Below are positions 32,855 through 42,641 of a DNA stretch of 47,300 nucleotides, piece by piece. The notes under the pieces were generated by a model. It was not told the origin of the DNA and made no database searches. It saw only the letters and a program-made list of their open reading frames with translations. This DNA comes from Lachnospiraceae bacterium (GTDB lineage: Bacteria; Bacillota; Clostridia; Lachnospirales; Lachnospiraceae). The position numbers and the translations under genes were made by a program. The stretch lies in the NCBI GenBank assembly GCA_015057555.1, contig SVEC01000021.1, forward strand, positions 1-47,300, given 5' to 3'. The first letter of the stretch is position 1, and the number at the start of each line of letters is the position of its first letter.

Positions 32855-35332
32855 ATGAAATTCGGTTATTTTGATGACGCCAACAAAGAATATGTCATCA
32901 CATCGCCAAAGACTCCTTATCCATGGATTAACTACCTTGGAACACAGGATTTCTTCTCATTGATTTCTAATACAGCAGGTGGATATTCCTTCTACAAGGA
33001 TGCTCGTCTTAGAAGAATCACTCGTTATCGTTATAACAATGTTCCTATCGATATGGGTGGTCGTTACTTCTATATCAATGATAATGGTACAATCTGGAAT
33101 CCAGGTTGGTCACCAGCTAAGACAACTCTTGACTCATATGAGTGTCGTCACGGTATGGGTTATACAATCATCACTGGTTCAAAGAATGACCTTAAGGCTG
33201 AGGTTACTTTCTTCGTACCACAGAACTACGCTGGAGAGGTTCAGCAGGTAGTACTTACTAATACAGGTTCTGCTGAGAAGACATTTAGCTTATTCTCATT
33301 TGCTGAGTGGTGTCTCTGGGATGCACAGGATGACTGCACAAACTTCCAGAGAAACTTTTCTACAGGTCGTGTAGAGGTTAAGGATTCAACTATCTACCAC
33401 AAGACAGAGTACAGAGATAGACGTGATCATTTCGCATTCTATACTGTTAATGATACTATCGATGGTTATGATACTGACAGAGATGCTTTCATCGGTCTTT
33501 ACAACGGTTTCCACAACCCAGAGGCTGTAGAGGCAGGTCAGGCTACTAACTCATTTGCAGATGGTTGGGCACCAATCGCTTCACACTATAAGAAGATTAC
33601 TCTTGCTCCAGGTGAGACTAAGACTCTTATCTTCATCCTTGGTTATGTTGAGATGCCGGTTGAGGAGAAGTTTGAGGCAGATGGCAAGACTATCAATAAG
33701 ACAAAGGCACTTGCTATGATGGATAAGTACAACACTCCTGAGAAGGTTGCTGCAGGTCTTGCAGAGCTTAAAGCTACTTGGGATAAGCTTCTCGGTATCT
33801 TAAATGTTGAGACTCCAGATGACAAGGTTAACCGTATGGTAAATATTTGGAATCAGTATCAGTGTATGGTTACATTTAACCTTTCACGTTCTGCTTCATA
33901 TTTTGAGTCAGGTATCGGTCGTGGAATGGGATTCAGAGATTCTAACCAGGATGTTCTTGGTTTCGTTCATCAGATTCCTGATCGTGCTAGAGAAAGAATT
34001 ATTGACATTGCTTCAACTCAGTTCCCAGATGGTGGATGCTACCATCAGTATCAGCCACTTACTAAGAAGGGTAACGCCGATATCGGTGGTGACTTCTCAG
34101 ATGATCCATTATGGCTCATCCTTTCAGTAGCTGCATACATCAAGGAAACTGGTGATTGGGGTCTCTTAGATGAGATGGTTCCTTATGACAATGATATGAG
34201 CAAGGCTCAGCCAATGCTTGATCACCTTAAGGTATCATTCTACAAGATTGTTAACAACCTTGGACCACATGGTCTTCCACTTGCTATGAGAGCTGACTGG
34301 AACGATTGTATCAACCTTTCATGCTTCTCAGATACTCCAGGTGAGAGCTTCCAGACTTACACTAACCCTAAGTTTGCTGCAGAGGGTGGTTATTCAAAGG
34401 TTGCTGAGTCAGTATTCGTTGCTGCACTCTTTACTTATGCAGGTCCTAACTACGTAGCAATCCTTAAGCATCTTGGAAAGGATGATGAGGCTGCTGCAGC
34501 TCAGGCTGAAATCGATAAGATGAAGGCTAATATGATGGAGTCAGCATGGGATGGAGATTGGTTCCTCCGTGCATACGATGCTTACGGCGAGAAGATGGGT
34601 TCTAAGGAGTGCGAGGAAGGTCAGATCTTCATTGAGCCACAGGGCTTCGCTATTATGTCAGACATCGATCCAGAGGTTACTAAGAAGACTCTTGCTTCTA
34701 TCGATGAGCGTCTTAATACAGAGCACGGTCTTGTACTTAATAACCCAGCATTCACTAAGTACTACATCCAGTATGGTGAGATCTCAACTTACCCAGGTGG
34801 ATACAAGGAGAATGCAGGTATCTTCACTCACAACAATGCATGGATTATCTGTGCAGCTGCTTACGCAGGTGAGGGTGATCAGGCATTCAAGTACTATTCA
34901 GAGATAGCTCCTGCTTTCACTGAGGAGCACTCAGAGCTTCACAAGACTGAGCCATATGTATATGGACAGATGATTGGTGGTAAGGATGCAGGTTCTGATG
35001 TAGGACAGACTGGAAAGAACTTTGGACAGGGTAAGAACTCATGGCTTACAGGTACTGCTGCTTGGAATATGGTAGCAATTTCTCAGTACATCTTAGGTGT
35101 ACAGCCTGATTTCGATGGTCTTAAGATTGATCCTTCAATCCCTTCAGCTTGGGATGGACTTACTGCTTCACGTCAGTTCCGTGGTGCAACTTATGACATT
35201 AAGGTTTCTAACCCAGATCACGTTTGCAAGGGTATTAAGAGCATGACTGTTGACGGCAAGGCCATAGACGGCAATGTTATCCCAGCATTCGGAGATGGTG
35301 CAACTCATACAGTAGAGGTAGTAATGGGTTAA
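32855..35332 (+). CDS. cellobiose phosphorylase (GH94)
   Basis: Splits cellobiose with phosphate to glucose-1-phosphate and glucose, saving one ATP; cytoplasmic, no signal peptide. 825 residues, near the known enzymes (about 810). The N-terminus [20 protein letters not shown] and [20 protein letters not shown] are very like characterised clostridial enzymes. ECRHGMGYT and the catalytic-acid motif ADWND (Asp484) follow, with GENSWLTG-type phosphate residues late ([13 protein letters not shown]). Codon choice is strongly biased (frequent GGT, CTT, AAG, GTT), indicating high expression. GGAAGG lies 6 bases before ATG. Confidence 0.97.
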   Translation: MKFGYFDDANKEYVITSPKTPYPWINYLGTQDFFSLISNTAGGYSFYKDARLRRITRYRYNNVPIDMGGRYFYINDNGTIWNPGWSPAKTTLDSYECRHGMGYTIITGSKNDLKAEVTFFVPQNYAGEVQQVVLTNTGSAEKTFSLFSFAEWCLWDAQDDCTNFQRNFSTGRVEVKDSTIYHKTEYRDRRDHFAFYTVNDTIDGYDTDRDAFIGLYNGFHNPEAVEAGQATNSFADGWAPIASHYKKITLAPGETKTLIFILGYVEMPVEEKFEADGKTINKTKALAMMDKYNTPEKVAAGLAELKATWDKLLGILNVETPDDKVNRMVNIWNQYQCMVTFNLSRSASYFESGIGRGMGFRDSNQDVLGFVHQIPDRARERIIDIASTQFPDGGCYHQYQPLTKKGNADIGGDFSDDPLWLILSVAAYIKETGDWGLLDEMVPYDNDMSKAQPMLDHLKVSFYKIVNNLGPHGLPLAMRADWNDCINLSCFSDTPGESFQTYTNPKFAAEGGYSKVAESVFVAALFTYAGPNYVAILKHLGKDDEAAAAQAEIDKMKANMMESAWDGDWFLRAYDAYGEKMGSKECEEGQIFIEPQGFAIMSDIDPEVTKKTLASIDERLNTEHGLVLNNPAFTKYYIQYGEISTYPGGYKENAGIFTHNNAWIICAAAYAGEGDQAFKYYSEIAPAFTEEHSELHKTEPYVYGQMIGGKDAGSDVGQTGKNFGQGKNSWLTGTAAWNMVAISQYILGVQPDFDGLKIDPSIPSAWDGLTASRQFRGATYDIKVSNPDHVCKGIKSMTVDGKAIDGNVIPAFGDGATHTVEVVMG

Positions 35333-35354
35333 TTCTCATTCTTCCTTTCACAAT

Positions 35355-35390
35355 AGGGCAGGTGCTTATGCACCTGCCCCTTATTACGTC
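35355..35390 (+). terminator. cellobiose phosphorylase terminator
   Basis: GGGCAGGTGC and GCACCTGCCC form a 10-bp stem around TTAT, followed by CTTATTACG; a modest T-tract. Confidence 0.75.
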
Positions 35391-35399
35391 TATATAACA

Positions 35400-35431
35400 T
35401 AAAAAAGGAACCGTTAACGGTTCCTTTTTTA
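35400..35431. terminator. terminator of acpP, bidirectional
   Basis: AAAAAAGGAACCGTT and AACGGTTCCTTTTTT, a perfect palindrome of 30 bp with A and T tracts on each side. Confidence 0.88.
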
Positions 35432-35453
35432 TATTTTACTATGTAGCCTGGGA

Positions 35454-35687
35454 TTAGTCATCAATACCTAAGTTCTTAAGGTAGTTCATAACATCCTCTA
35501 CTGTTGCGATTGAATTTAAATCATCTGAAGGAATCTCAATGCTGTACTCCTCCTCGATAGCCATGATAATCTCATAGAGATCAAGTGAATCAGCTGCTAA
35601 ATCATCCTTGAAAGATGTAGCTGGCTCGATATCAGCCTCATCTACGTTTAACTGATCTGCAATGATTTCTTTCAATTTTTCTAACAT
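35454..35687 (-). CDS. acpP: acyl carrier protein
   Basis: 77 residues. Carries fatty-acid intermediates on a phosphopantetheine arm; cytoplasmic. The attachment motif is DLAADSLDLYEI with Ser at about 36. The flanking acidic helices (EYSIEIPSDDLNSIATVEDV) are typical. AAGGAG lies upstream of ATG. It stands alone rather than in the usual fab cluster. Confidence 0.95.
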   Translation of the reverse strand: MLEKLKEIIADQLNVDEADIEPATSFKDDLAADSLDLYEIIMAIEEEYSIEIPSDDLNSIATVEDVMNYLKNLGIDD

Positions 35688-35727
35688 AGTCGTATCTCCT
35701 TTTGTTTCTTTCTATATTATATTGTTC

Positions 35728-35756
35728 AATATACAATAGGTAATTATATATGTCAA
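35728..35756 (-). promoter_or_regulatory. acpP promoter
   Basis: TTGACA (35756-35751), 17-base spacer, TATATT (35733-35728); start near 35721. Confidence 0.8.
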
Positions 35757-35851
35757 GTTTATATATGTAATTTTAGCGACAAAATATGCACAAATTTTCA
35801 CTTATTTTACTATTATTGTGAACAGTTTGCATAATTTTATGCACCAAATCA

Positions 35852-37522
35852 CTATAATAACTTGTTAAATTCGTCTAATGGCATAGGTTTGGCAAAATAA
35901 TAGCCCTGTGCCACATCGCATCGGGAGGACTTTAGGAAGTCCACATGCTCCTTTGTCTCCACTCCCTCTGCAATAACCTGAAGCCTTAAGTCCTTGGCCA
36001 TATCAATGGTATGATTTACCACAATCTTTCCCTTTTCTGTAGCAATTTCGTTATCAAGGAAATCCTTATCTATCTTGATGGTGTCTACTGTAATATTTCT
36101 AATCAAATTGAGGGATGAAAAACCCGCACCAAAATCATCTACCTCAAGCTTAAAGCCTAGCTTCTGGAGACCAATCATAATTCGGTTAAGCTCCTCTGGA
36201 TTATCCAGGAAAAGGGATTCAGTAAGCTCTAAGGTTAGCATAGATGAACTGATACCATATTTGTTAATAAGTCTGGTAAGTACTCCCTCCAAATCATTAT
36301 GTTTAATATGATATCTGGAAATATTGACAGATACAGGAATTGGCTCAATACCTCTGTTAATCCAATCTTTTATGGTCTTGCAAGCCTCCTCCCACATATA
36401 CTCATCCAGCTTTAGAATGAAACCATTCTTCTCAAATAATGGAATAAAGTCCATAGGAGGTATAATTCCCTTCCTTGGATGAATCCATCTACATAAGGCC
36501 TCTGCACCAACCATCTTATTGTCAGAAAGTCTATACTTAGGTTGGAGATACATTTTAAAATCTCCTCTAGCCAAGCTCTCCTGCATATCTCGCTCTATCT
36601 CACTAGCTTTAAGCATATCTGCTCTATACTGCTCATCAAAGAAGGCACAAAATTTAAGTACATCTCCCTTTATGGTTTTAACAGCCATCATAGCTCTATC
36701 GCACATAAGGTTTACAGGAACCTGCTTATCCTCAACAAGATAAATACCAAAGGATGTATTAATATCAAAATCGAAAGCATTTTGGCTTATTTTCTTACGT
36801 AGCTTTTCTATTTGTCTTATAATCTCACCCTTTTTCTCATAACGGATAATATAAGCAAATAAATCGGAATGCATTCTACCAAAATTTTCTTCAAATCCAA
36901 AGCTATCCTTAAGAACACGTGCAATGTATACTAAAACATCATCTCCCCTTGTCATTCCGTGAAGATCATTGATGCTTTTAAATCTATCTATATCAAATAT
37001 TACTACTGCGTAGCTTCCCTCTGCATCACTCTGCAAAATAGCCTCTGCGTTCCTGTAAAACTTTTGTCTATTTGGAATGTGAGTCAGACTATCTGTGTCT
37101 CTTCTATCCTGATCCATATCCTGAAAATATTTCTGTTTTGCTTCAGTGGTAACATTATTTTTATCCAGCTCCACCAGCTTTGCAAATACAGCGTTTCTAC
37201 CATCAAACCAGGATATCTCAGAAAACATCCATCTCACATTTTTGCCCAATGGCTCCAGATAACCATCATGTATAGCAACGTTGCCCGTCATAGTTTTAAG
37301 CACACAATTATCACAAGGCTCCTCCTTTGCACAAATCACATGATGACACAGCTTACCAGAAACATTACCCAGTAGCTCCACAGCCTTTTTATTCTGGTAC
37401 AATATTTCATGGCTATCCTTATCTATTAGCAAAGAAGGAAGCAAGCCCACATTAAGAAGAGAGTCTATTACTCTCATACCGGATTCTGTATTTAATTCTT
37501 CCTTAATATCCATAAATCTCAT
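35852..37522 (-). CDS. EAL-domain cyclic-di-GMP phosphodiesterase with degenerate GGDEF
   Basis: 556 residues from the ATG at 37522 (AGGAG 5 bases upstream); the frame opens 7 codons earlier. The N-terminal sensor of about 130 residues looks PAS-like and contains KLCHHVICAKEEPCDNCVL, a Cys/His cluster that could bind metal or sense redox. The GGDEF domain starts SLTHIPNRQKFYRNAE and has FDIDRFKSINDLHG, but the signature loop reads MHSDLF in place of GGDEF, so it should not make c-di-GMP. The EAL domain is intact: EALCRW, ESLFLD, DDFGAGFSSL, IAEGVET and AQGYYFAKPMP. So it should lower c-di-GMP and favour motility. Divergent from the Fur-family gene. Confidence 0.93.
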   Translation of the reverse strand: MRFMDIKEELNTESGMRVIDSLLNVGLLPSLLIDKDSHEILYQNKKAVELLGNVSGKLCHHVICAKEEPCDNCVLKTMTGNVAIHDGYLEPLGKNVRWMFSEISWFDGRNAVFAKLVELDKNNVTTEAKQKYFQDMDQDRRDTDSLTHIPNRQKFYRNAEAILQSDAEGSYAVVIFDIDRFKSINDLHGMTRGDDVLVYIARVLKDSFGFEENFGRMHSDLFAYIIRYEKKGEIIRQIEKLRKKISQNAFDFDINTSFGIYLVEDKQVPVNLMCDRAMMAVKTIKGDVLKFCAFFDEQYRADMLKASEIERDMQESLARGDFKMYLQPKYRLSDNKMVGAEALCRWIHPRKGIIPPMDFIPLFEKNGFILKLDEYMWEEACKTIKDWINRGIEPIPVSVNISRYHIKHNDLEGVLTRLINKYGISSSMLTLELTESLFLDNPEELNRIMIGLQKLGFKLEVDDFGAGFSSLNLIRNITVDTIKIDKDFLDNEIATEKGKIVVNHTIDMAKDLRLQVIAEGVETKEHVDFLKSSRCDVAQGYYFAKPMPLDEFNKLL

Positions 37523-37586
37523 ACATTCTCCTATTAATACCAAACTTACTTCTAATTTCTTTTACAAAGAAATCTCTTACATAAAT

Positions 37587-37616
37587 AGGATAATACACAT
37601 TGGAATATTATGTCAA
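37587..37616 (-). promoter_or_regulatory. promoter of the EAL gene
   Basis: TTGACA (37616-37611), 18-base spacer, TATCCT (37592-37587). Confidence 0.6.
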
Positions 37617-37655
37617 TTAAATTTTATTATAATTTGTCAAATGACTAAATAATCA

Positions 37656-37704
37656 TTGACTTTTACAATAAAATTTACTATTATAATATTAGTAATCATT
37701 ATCA
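37656..37704 (+). promoter_or_regulatory. promoter and Fur/PerR-type box of the Fur-family gene
   Basis: TTGACT (37656-37661), 17-base spacer, TATTAT (37679-37684). TAGTAATCATTATCA (37690-37704) matches the 7-1-7 Fur box TGATAATNATTATCA at 12-13 of 15 positions and covers the start, suggesting autoregulation. A weaker copy (AAATAATCATTGACT) overlaps the -35. Confidence 0.65.
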
Positions 37705-37723
37705 ATATTAAGGAGGTGAAGAT

Positions 37724-38116
37724 ATGAGTACTCCTATAAAATACAGTAGCCAAAGAGAAGCTATATTGCGCTTCTTAAAAACTAGAAAGGACCATCCTAC
37801 CGCAGACGTGGTTTTTCAGCATATCAGAAAGGATATACCTAACATTAGTCTGGCCACTGTTTATCGAAACCTTAATCAGCTGGCTGCTGCCGGTACTATA
37901 TTAAGATTGACCACTGATGGCAAAACTGATCACTTCGATGCATGTGTAGAGCCACATTTCCATTTTTGCTGCAGAGGCTGCAAAGCAGTAAAAGACATTG
38001 ATATGGAGCCAGTACCTGAGCTTATGGAAAAGGCTACAAGGGCCTCTAATTTTAAGATTGAAGAGGCAACAGTGCTGTTTGCCGGACTTTGCGACCAATG
38101 CATTGACGCAGAATAA
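37724..38116 (+). CDS. Fur-family metal/peroxide regulator (PerR-like)
   Basis: 130 residues. Winged-helix DNA-binding half (QREAILRFLKTRKDHPTADVV, NISLATVYRNLNQL) and a metal-binding half with HFHFCCRGCKAV and LCDQCID, the two CxxC pairs of the structural zinc site. Residues for the second metal (DHFDACVEPHFHF) are compatible with PerR, but Fur or Zur cannot be excluded. AGGAGGTGAAGAT precedes ATG. A Fur-type box lies on the promoter. Confidence 0.92.
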   Translation: MSTPIKYSSQREAILRFLKTRKDHPTADVVFQHIRKDIPNISLATVYRNLNQLAAAGTILRLTTDGKTDHFDACVEPHFHFCCRGCKAVKDIDMEPVPELMEKATRASNFKIEEATVLFAGLCDQCIDAE

Positions 38117-38130
38117 TCTACATATGATTA

Positions 38131-38192
38131 AAACAAAACGACTACCAAGTTTAAAGGCTGTATTCCTTCTAGCTTAGTAGTCGTTTTATTAT
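38131..38192. terminator. terminator of the Fur-family gene
   Basis: AAAACGACTAC and GTAGTCGTTTT form an 11-bp stem with a long loop, followed by ATTATATTT. It also faces the convergent SpoIIQ-like gene. Confidence 0.75.
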
Positions 38193-38194
38193 AT

Positions 38195-39013
38195 TTACTG
38201 AATATATATAATTGGGTTTACTGGCTCCTCATCCTTTGTCATCTGAAAATACAGATGATTACCTTCCTCTGTATAATAGGAAGTAACCGGAGCAATCTCT
38301 CCTAGAGCCTGACCTAGTACAACCTCATCTCCCACAGCAACACTGACATTCATCAGCTGACCGTAGCTGGTCTTATATCCATTTCCCATATTTACAGTTA
38401 CCGTGGTTCCATGCTCCTTGTCATCAACAATTGACTCCACTACCCCATCGTAAGCTGATACAACCTTTGTACCCTCGCTACCGGCGATAAGCATTCCTGG
38501 GTTAACCTTGTAGGTGTTTAGGGTTGTATAGTACACTGTGGTATCCATACTATAAGGAAGAATTACATCACCATTTAATGGCCAAGCTAAGCTCTGCTCT
38601 CCGTCATAGCTATAGGTTGCTGCAATATCCTCTACTGATACGGTTCCTGATGAGGAAGCCTCTTCAATCTCTTCCTGCACCGGAACCATTTCCATACCAC
38701 TATCTGTTAGAGTTGCTATCTGAGCTGTGGTAGTTTCTTCCTTATTATCCTTATTATCCTCTTCTTCCACATAGGTACTACTTATCCCATTTGCATCAAT
38801 ATCATCTCCAGTTAAAACACCATCTGACTCAACCGGTGTAAACTCTTCAGTAATCTCAGCGGGCTGATTAAGATCTATTGCCTGCTCCTTCTTAAGTCCC
38901 TGCCTATTGTCCGAATAATTGTATGCAAGTAATAATCCGGAAAAAGCTAAAATTCCTGTACCAAATGCAATATAAAATGCCTTAGATTTGAAAAATTCTC
39001 TTAATTTATTCAT
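38195..39013 (-). CDS. degenerate M23-fold protein, SpoIIQ-like
   Basis: 272 residues. One N-terminal membrane helix (about 11-31), an acidic linker and a C-terminal LytM fold. The zinc ligands are lost: where active enzymes have HxxxD this protein has Asn171 and Leu175, and HLHFE reads HLYFQ (253-257). So it is not a peptidase; like SpoIIQ it may be a binding scaffold. It follows a SpoIID-like gene, as in the spoIID-spoIIQ order of clostridia. AGGAGG lies 7 bases before ATG. Confidence 0.8.
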   Translation of the reverse strand: MNKLREFFKSKAFYIAFGTGILAFSGLLLAYNYSDNRQGLKKEQAIDLNQPAEITEEFTPVESDGVLTGDDIDANGISSTYVEEEDNKDNKEETTTAQIATLTDSGMEMVPVQEEIEEASSSGTVSVEDIAATYSYDGEQSLAWPLNGDVILPYSMDTTVYYTTLNTYKVNPGMLIAGSEGTKVVSAYDGVVESIVDDKEHGTTVTVNMGNGYKTSYGQLMNVSVAVGDEVVLGQALGEIAPVTSYYTEEGNHLYFQMTKDEEPVNPIIYIQ

Positions 39014-39081
39014 ATATGCCTCCTACATTTTTACTATAATTGTAGTATGAACATATATGGTTTTTTTATTCAGATTTGTAA

Positions 39082-39513
39082 TTATTTTATAATTTGTCCA
39101 GCTGTGTTTACAATTGCCTGTTCAAACTCCTTTTTAATATTTTGATAATTATCTATACCATACTTATTCATATACTTATTATCATCAAAATATTCATAGG
39201 ACAGGTCACCTGCATTAATTACGGTCTTATCTCCCATAGCGTAATATACCTTGGTGCGAACCGCCACTGCCTGGGCCTCAACAAACTCTTTTGTAGCCCC
39301 ATAATCCACCACCTGAGGTAGTACCCCCACAAGATATTCCTCCACATCCATAAGCTGATTTTCACCATCTATGTTAATCAAAACATCTCGACCGGAATCC
39401 AGCATATCTACGGTTATTCCCTCATATCTACCATTTAATGCAAGGGTTATAAGGCAGGGTAGCATAACAAGTAATATGGCACCAGCCAGTGCTACAGTAA
39501 TCTTCTCTCCCAT
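39082..39513 (-). CDS. truncated SpoIID-like protein
   Basis: 143 residues against about 340 for a full SpoIID (lytic transglycosylase of engulfment). One membrane helix (about 8-27), then the SpoIID/LytB start: LMDVEEYLVGVLPQVVDYGA and EAQAVAVRTKVYY. In active SpoIID this segment has EMP with the catalytic Glu; here that position is Val68. The frame ends at NTAGQIIK, about where other SpoIID proteins reach the substrate-binding Ser-Ser-Gly-Gly part, and I see no remnant of it after the stop. Pseudogene or a repurposed short form; the SpoIIQ-like partner is next to it. Confidence 0.72.
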   Translation of the reverse strand: MGEKITVALAGAILLVMLPCLITLALNGRYEGITVDMLDSGRDVLINIDGENQLMDVEEYLVGVLPQVVDYGATKEFVEAQAVAVRTKVYYAMGDKTVINAGDLSYEYFDDNKYMNKYGIDNYQNIKKEFEQAIVNTAGQIIK

Positions 39514-39601
39514 TTTGCCCCCCTATCTTTACACCTACATAAATAATATGCACCAGTCCAAGCTACTATGCCTAAGACTGGTGCTAAATCATTATATTAA
39601 T

Positions 39602-40378
39602 TTAATCTATAAAGCCTTCTTCAATAAGACGCTTCAAGGACTTAACTATATTATCATAGGAGCTGGTCTCCACAAGCACTGTGGCACCCTTCAAATATGT
39701 GCTGTACGCCTCATAAAATGCTTCTCTATGAATTTTACCATCACCCCAAGCCAGATGCAGGTCACTTATCAAATCATTATCATTAAGGTGAATGTGCTTC
39801 ACATACTGACCTAAGACCTTAGCCCACTCATAAGGTGCCACCTTAGATAAGGCTGCATGACCATAGTCAAGGCATATACCAAAATTGGGATTGGCCTGTA
39901 AATTCTCAGCCAGCTTAACCATGATGTCTGGAGTGGTATCAAACATATTCTCCAGATATATATTTATGTCTGGGTTTGCCTTTAAAATTTCATCCCAAAT
40001 ACGAATATTTTCCTTAATAAAGCCATTTATATAAGAGGTGGAATTTAGAAAAGGATTATAATTTGTGTGGAACACAACCGCCTTTGCTCCCATCATCCTA
40101 GCCACATCTATGCTCTGGTGAATACGCTGAAGAGAAATCTCCTTAACCCTCTTATCTAAGCTAAATGGAATTACATCAAAAAATGCACCGTGAAGGGTGG
40201 TGTACTCTGGCAGACTATGCTGTTTATAGTTTTTACATAAAGCAACTAGCCTATCCGAATCATCTAACACATCTGGAGCAAAGAAATCATTGTACTCAAA
40301 GCCCAGGTTATACTCCTTGGCAAGCTTTAAAGTTTCTTCTATATTAATAATATCTGGAATAATCAAAATCTGCTTCAT
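39602..40378 (-). CDS. sugar isomerase/epimerase family TIM-barrel protein
   Basis: 258 residues from the ATG at 40378 (GGAGG 8 bases upstream); the frame opens 5 codons earlier. The xylose-isomerase-like TIM barrel (AP endonuclease 2 superfamily) is indicated by NLGFEYNDFF, LHGAFFDVIPF, AKAVVFHTNYNP, IYLENMFDTTP, GICLDYGHAAL and HIHLNDNDLISDLHLAWGDG, with His, Glu and Asp metal ligands. Substrate not readable. It is the last chromosomal gene before the mobile element. Confidence 0.88.
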   Translation of the reverse strand: MKQILIIPDIINIEETLKLAKEYNLGFEYNDFFAPDVLDDSDRLVALCKNYKQHSLPEYTTLHGAFFDVIPFSLDKRVKEISLQRIHQSIDVARMMGAKAVVFHTNYNPFLNSTSYINGFIKENIRIWDEILKANPDINIYLENMFDTTPDIMVKLAENLQANPNFGICLDYGHAALSKVAPYEWAKVLGQYVKHIHLNDNDLISDLHLAWGDGKIHREAFYEAYSTYLKGATVLVETSSYDNIVKSLKRLIEEGFID

Positions 40379-40393
40379 AGAGATGTCCTCCAT

Positions 40394-40634
40394 ATAAAAT
40401 ACTGGCAGTGTTATGTAACTATAATATCATTAAATCATTGAAGTAACAATATATTTGGGATTGATATATAAGGACAATTTGTGTAACAGGCCGTAAAACT
40501 GAAAGTTTCAAACCTCTCAAGTCAACTTTCCTTTGTTTTCGGGCATCCTAGCCCATCAACATCTATGTATTTTGCACTTTTCCCTTATTTTTTTCCTTGT
40601 GAGGAAATGATAAGGGAAAAGTGTTGTGTTCGTC
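40394..40634. other. left junction region of the mobile element
   Basis: Lies between the isomerase gene and the integrase. GAAAGTT and AACTTTC (about 40501-40531) form an inverted repeat. No tRNA gene is present. The attachment site is probably here but needs the other end of the element to be defined. Confidence 0.4.
40575..40623 (-). terminator. integrase terminator
   Basis: CACTTTTCCCTTA and TAAGGGAAAAGTG form a perfect 13-bp stem with an inner TTTCCT/AGGAAA stem, just after the integrase stop. Confidence 0.75.
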
Positions 40635-41933
40635 TTAATCGTTTCCTGCTACCTTATCCAAAAGTCTTACTGAATTTCTCTTGGCTTCCCTTGTAGCGTG
40701 GGCGTAGATATTCATTGTAGTACTTACTGCCGAGTGTCCTAACAGCTCCTGCACATCCTTTGGCGGTGCGCCGCTTGCTAACAGATTACTGGTAAATGTG
40801 TGTCTTAGTAAATGGAAGTGGAAATGTTCCAGACCTTTCACATGCTTTGCTATGGAGCTGCACATATGAGATAAAGCATCTATTCCTAGATACATTCCAT
40901 CTTTTCTTACACACACAAGGGAAATCTCCTTATAATCCTCCGGCACTTCCTGCGTTCCGTCCAATGAATACAATTCGTAGTGTATCCTGTTCTTTTCCTT
41001 TACTTCCTTGTAGTAATTCCGCCTGTAAAGCTCGCCATACTGCAACCGATTCTTAAGCTGTTCCTTTTTTGCCTTTCGTAAGATTTCAGCAAGGGTGTCA
41101 CCAAAATCTACAATTCTGACCTTATTGCTTTTCGTTGCTCCAAGCTCCAGCTTCTTTCTTGAACTGTTACGGTTCAGGCTTCGTCTGATTGTCAGGTGCT
41201 GTTCCTCAAGATTTACATCGCTCCAAGAAAGTCCAGCCACCTCTCCAATTCGCAATCCTGCATAATAGGATATCTGGATTGCCAACAGAGATGAGCTTTT
41301 CTTTTTTATAAGGTATTCAGTTATCTTTTGAAACTGCTCATGAGTAATGGTCTTCATCAGCGAAGCATCCTCATTTTCCGTACCAAACAAATCCACCTGC
41401 TGGTTTGGTCTTCTGATTACTACATACTGCATGGGATTGAAAGTAATATACTTCTTGGGAAATACTGCATATCGGAAAGCCCTCTGCAATACCGCCGAGA
41501 AAGAGTGAATCCGGTCTATGCTCAAAGGTCTGGCTTCTGTGCCATCCGGTAACTTGCCACCAAAACTTAACAAATCCAGATATTCCTGCATATGCTCGCT
41601 GGTTACGGTTTTCAACTTTCGTTTTCCCAGCGGATGCTCCTTTATCTTTTTCACAACTCCAAGATATAATGTGACGGTGTTATTACTAAGGGAACTGACT
41701 TTCAGCTCATCCTCCGCCCATATATCCAGAAGCTCGCCCAGCGTGATATTCTCCGATGTAGCCATAACTTTCTGTCCTTCATACTCATCCATAGCTTTGC
41801 GGAGAAGTTTCTCCGTTTCACTTTTACTTTCTGTACCCACACATTCCTTTTGAACAAGATTACCACTGGCATCCTCCACATAAAAGCGGTAATACCATTT
41901 CTTGCCTTTTTTCCTTACAGAACCTTTTGCCAT
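40635..41933 (-). CDS. int: tyrosine recombinase integrase of an integrative element
   Basis: 432 residues. An AP2-like arm-binding N-terminus (GSVRKKGKKWYYRFYVED), a core-binding domain, and a catalytic domain with Arg228 (YYAGLRIGEV), HLLRHTF (His374, Arg377), His400 (LLGHSAV) and Tyr410. All catalytic residues are present, so it should be active. This is the Tn916-like type. AAAGGAG lies before ATG. The Xre gene is 84 bases upstream and may share the transcript. Confidence 0.95.
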   Translation of the reverse strand: MAKGSVRKKGKKWYYRFYVEDASGNLVQKECVGTESKSETEKLLRKAMDEYEGQKVMATSENITLGELLDIWAEDELKVSSLSNNTVTLYLGVVKKIKEHPLGKRKLKTVTSEHMQEYLDLLSFGGKLPDGTEARPLSIDRIHSFSAVLQRAFRYAVFPKKYITFNPMQYVVIRRPNQQVDLFGTENEDASLMKTITHEQFQKITEYLIKKKSSSLLAIQISYYAGLRIGEVAGLSWSDVNLEEQHLTIRRSLNRNSSRKKLELGATKSNKVRIVDFGDTLAEILRKAKKEQLKNRLQYGELYRRNYYKEVKEKNRIHYELYSLDGTQEVPEDYKEISLVCVRKDGMYLGIDALSHMCSSIAKHVKGLEHFHFHLLRHTFTSNLLASGAPPKDVQELLGHSAVSTTMNIYAHATREAKRNSVRLLDKVAGND

Positions 41934-42017
41934 AATCGTTTTCTCCTTTCGATATCGACAATCGGAACTGATGAAATGCTTCTTGCGTGTAAGTATATCA
42001 TAACTCCGGTTGTCTAA

Positions 42018-42635
42018 TTATACCGATTCGGAATCTTCCGATAAAAGATTTGCAAGCCTTTGTGTGGCTGTTTCCGGTTTCTTGGAATAGAGCCTTATCA
42101 CATCTGCCATGTCTGTAAAGGCATTGACTGTGTGGGTAATCTCCCTAAGAAACATGATTTCGTTGTATTCCTTATTCGATTCAAAACCTATGGTGGCTGC
42201 TATGTCCGCATTCTCCGTATTGCCCTTGAAGTTCTTGCAGGCAAACTGGAACGAATCCATAAACAACTCATACTCCTGTAACATCAGTAGCAGTAGGTCT
42301 TTAGAGAAGTCAGCTTCCTCATTATTAAGGTCAAAGGGTAAGCGGTTTAAAATACTGCTCATTGCATCACGAATCTGTAATTCCCTTTTATCCGTAATGT
42401 CTGTTTCATATTCATCCGTTTCGCCCTTGAGCCATTCCACAGATACATGAAGTGCCTCTGAAAGACCATCCAGCACCAGCTTCTTAGTGTTGTCGATTGT
42501 TCCGGCTTCATATCTCTGAATAGTGGAAGCTGTTACTCCCATCTTTTCAGCGACATAAGGCTGTTTCAATCCAAGCTCCAATCTTCGCTGTTTTGCCCTG
42601 CTACCGATTAGCTTGCGTAATTCTTTATCTTTCAT
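42018..42635 (-). CDS. Xre-family helix-turn-helix repressor of the element
   Basis: 205 residues. N-terminal HTH: LIGSRAKQRRLELGLKQPYV, then VTASTIQRYEAG. The C-terminal part of about 120 residues is helical and unrecognised. It lies back-to-back with xis, with palindromes on both promoters, the layout of a cI-like switch. The ribosome site GGAGG is inside a hairpin stem (see below). Confidence 0.9.
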   Translation of the reverse strand: MKDKELRKLIGSRAKQRRLELGLKQPYVAEKMGVTASTIQRYEAGTIDNTKKLVLDGLSEALHVSVEWLKGETDEYETDITDKRELQIRDAMSSILNRLPFDLNNEEADFSKDLLLLMLQEYELFMDSFQFACKNFKGNTENADIAATIGFESNKEYNEIMFLREITHTVNAFTDMADVIRLYSKKPETATQRLANLLSEDSESV

Positions 42636-42641
42636 CCTGAT

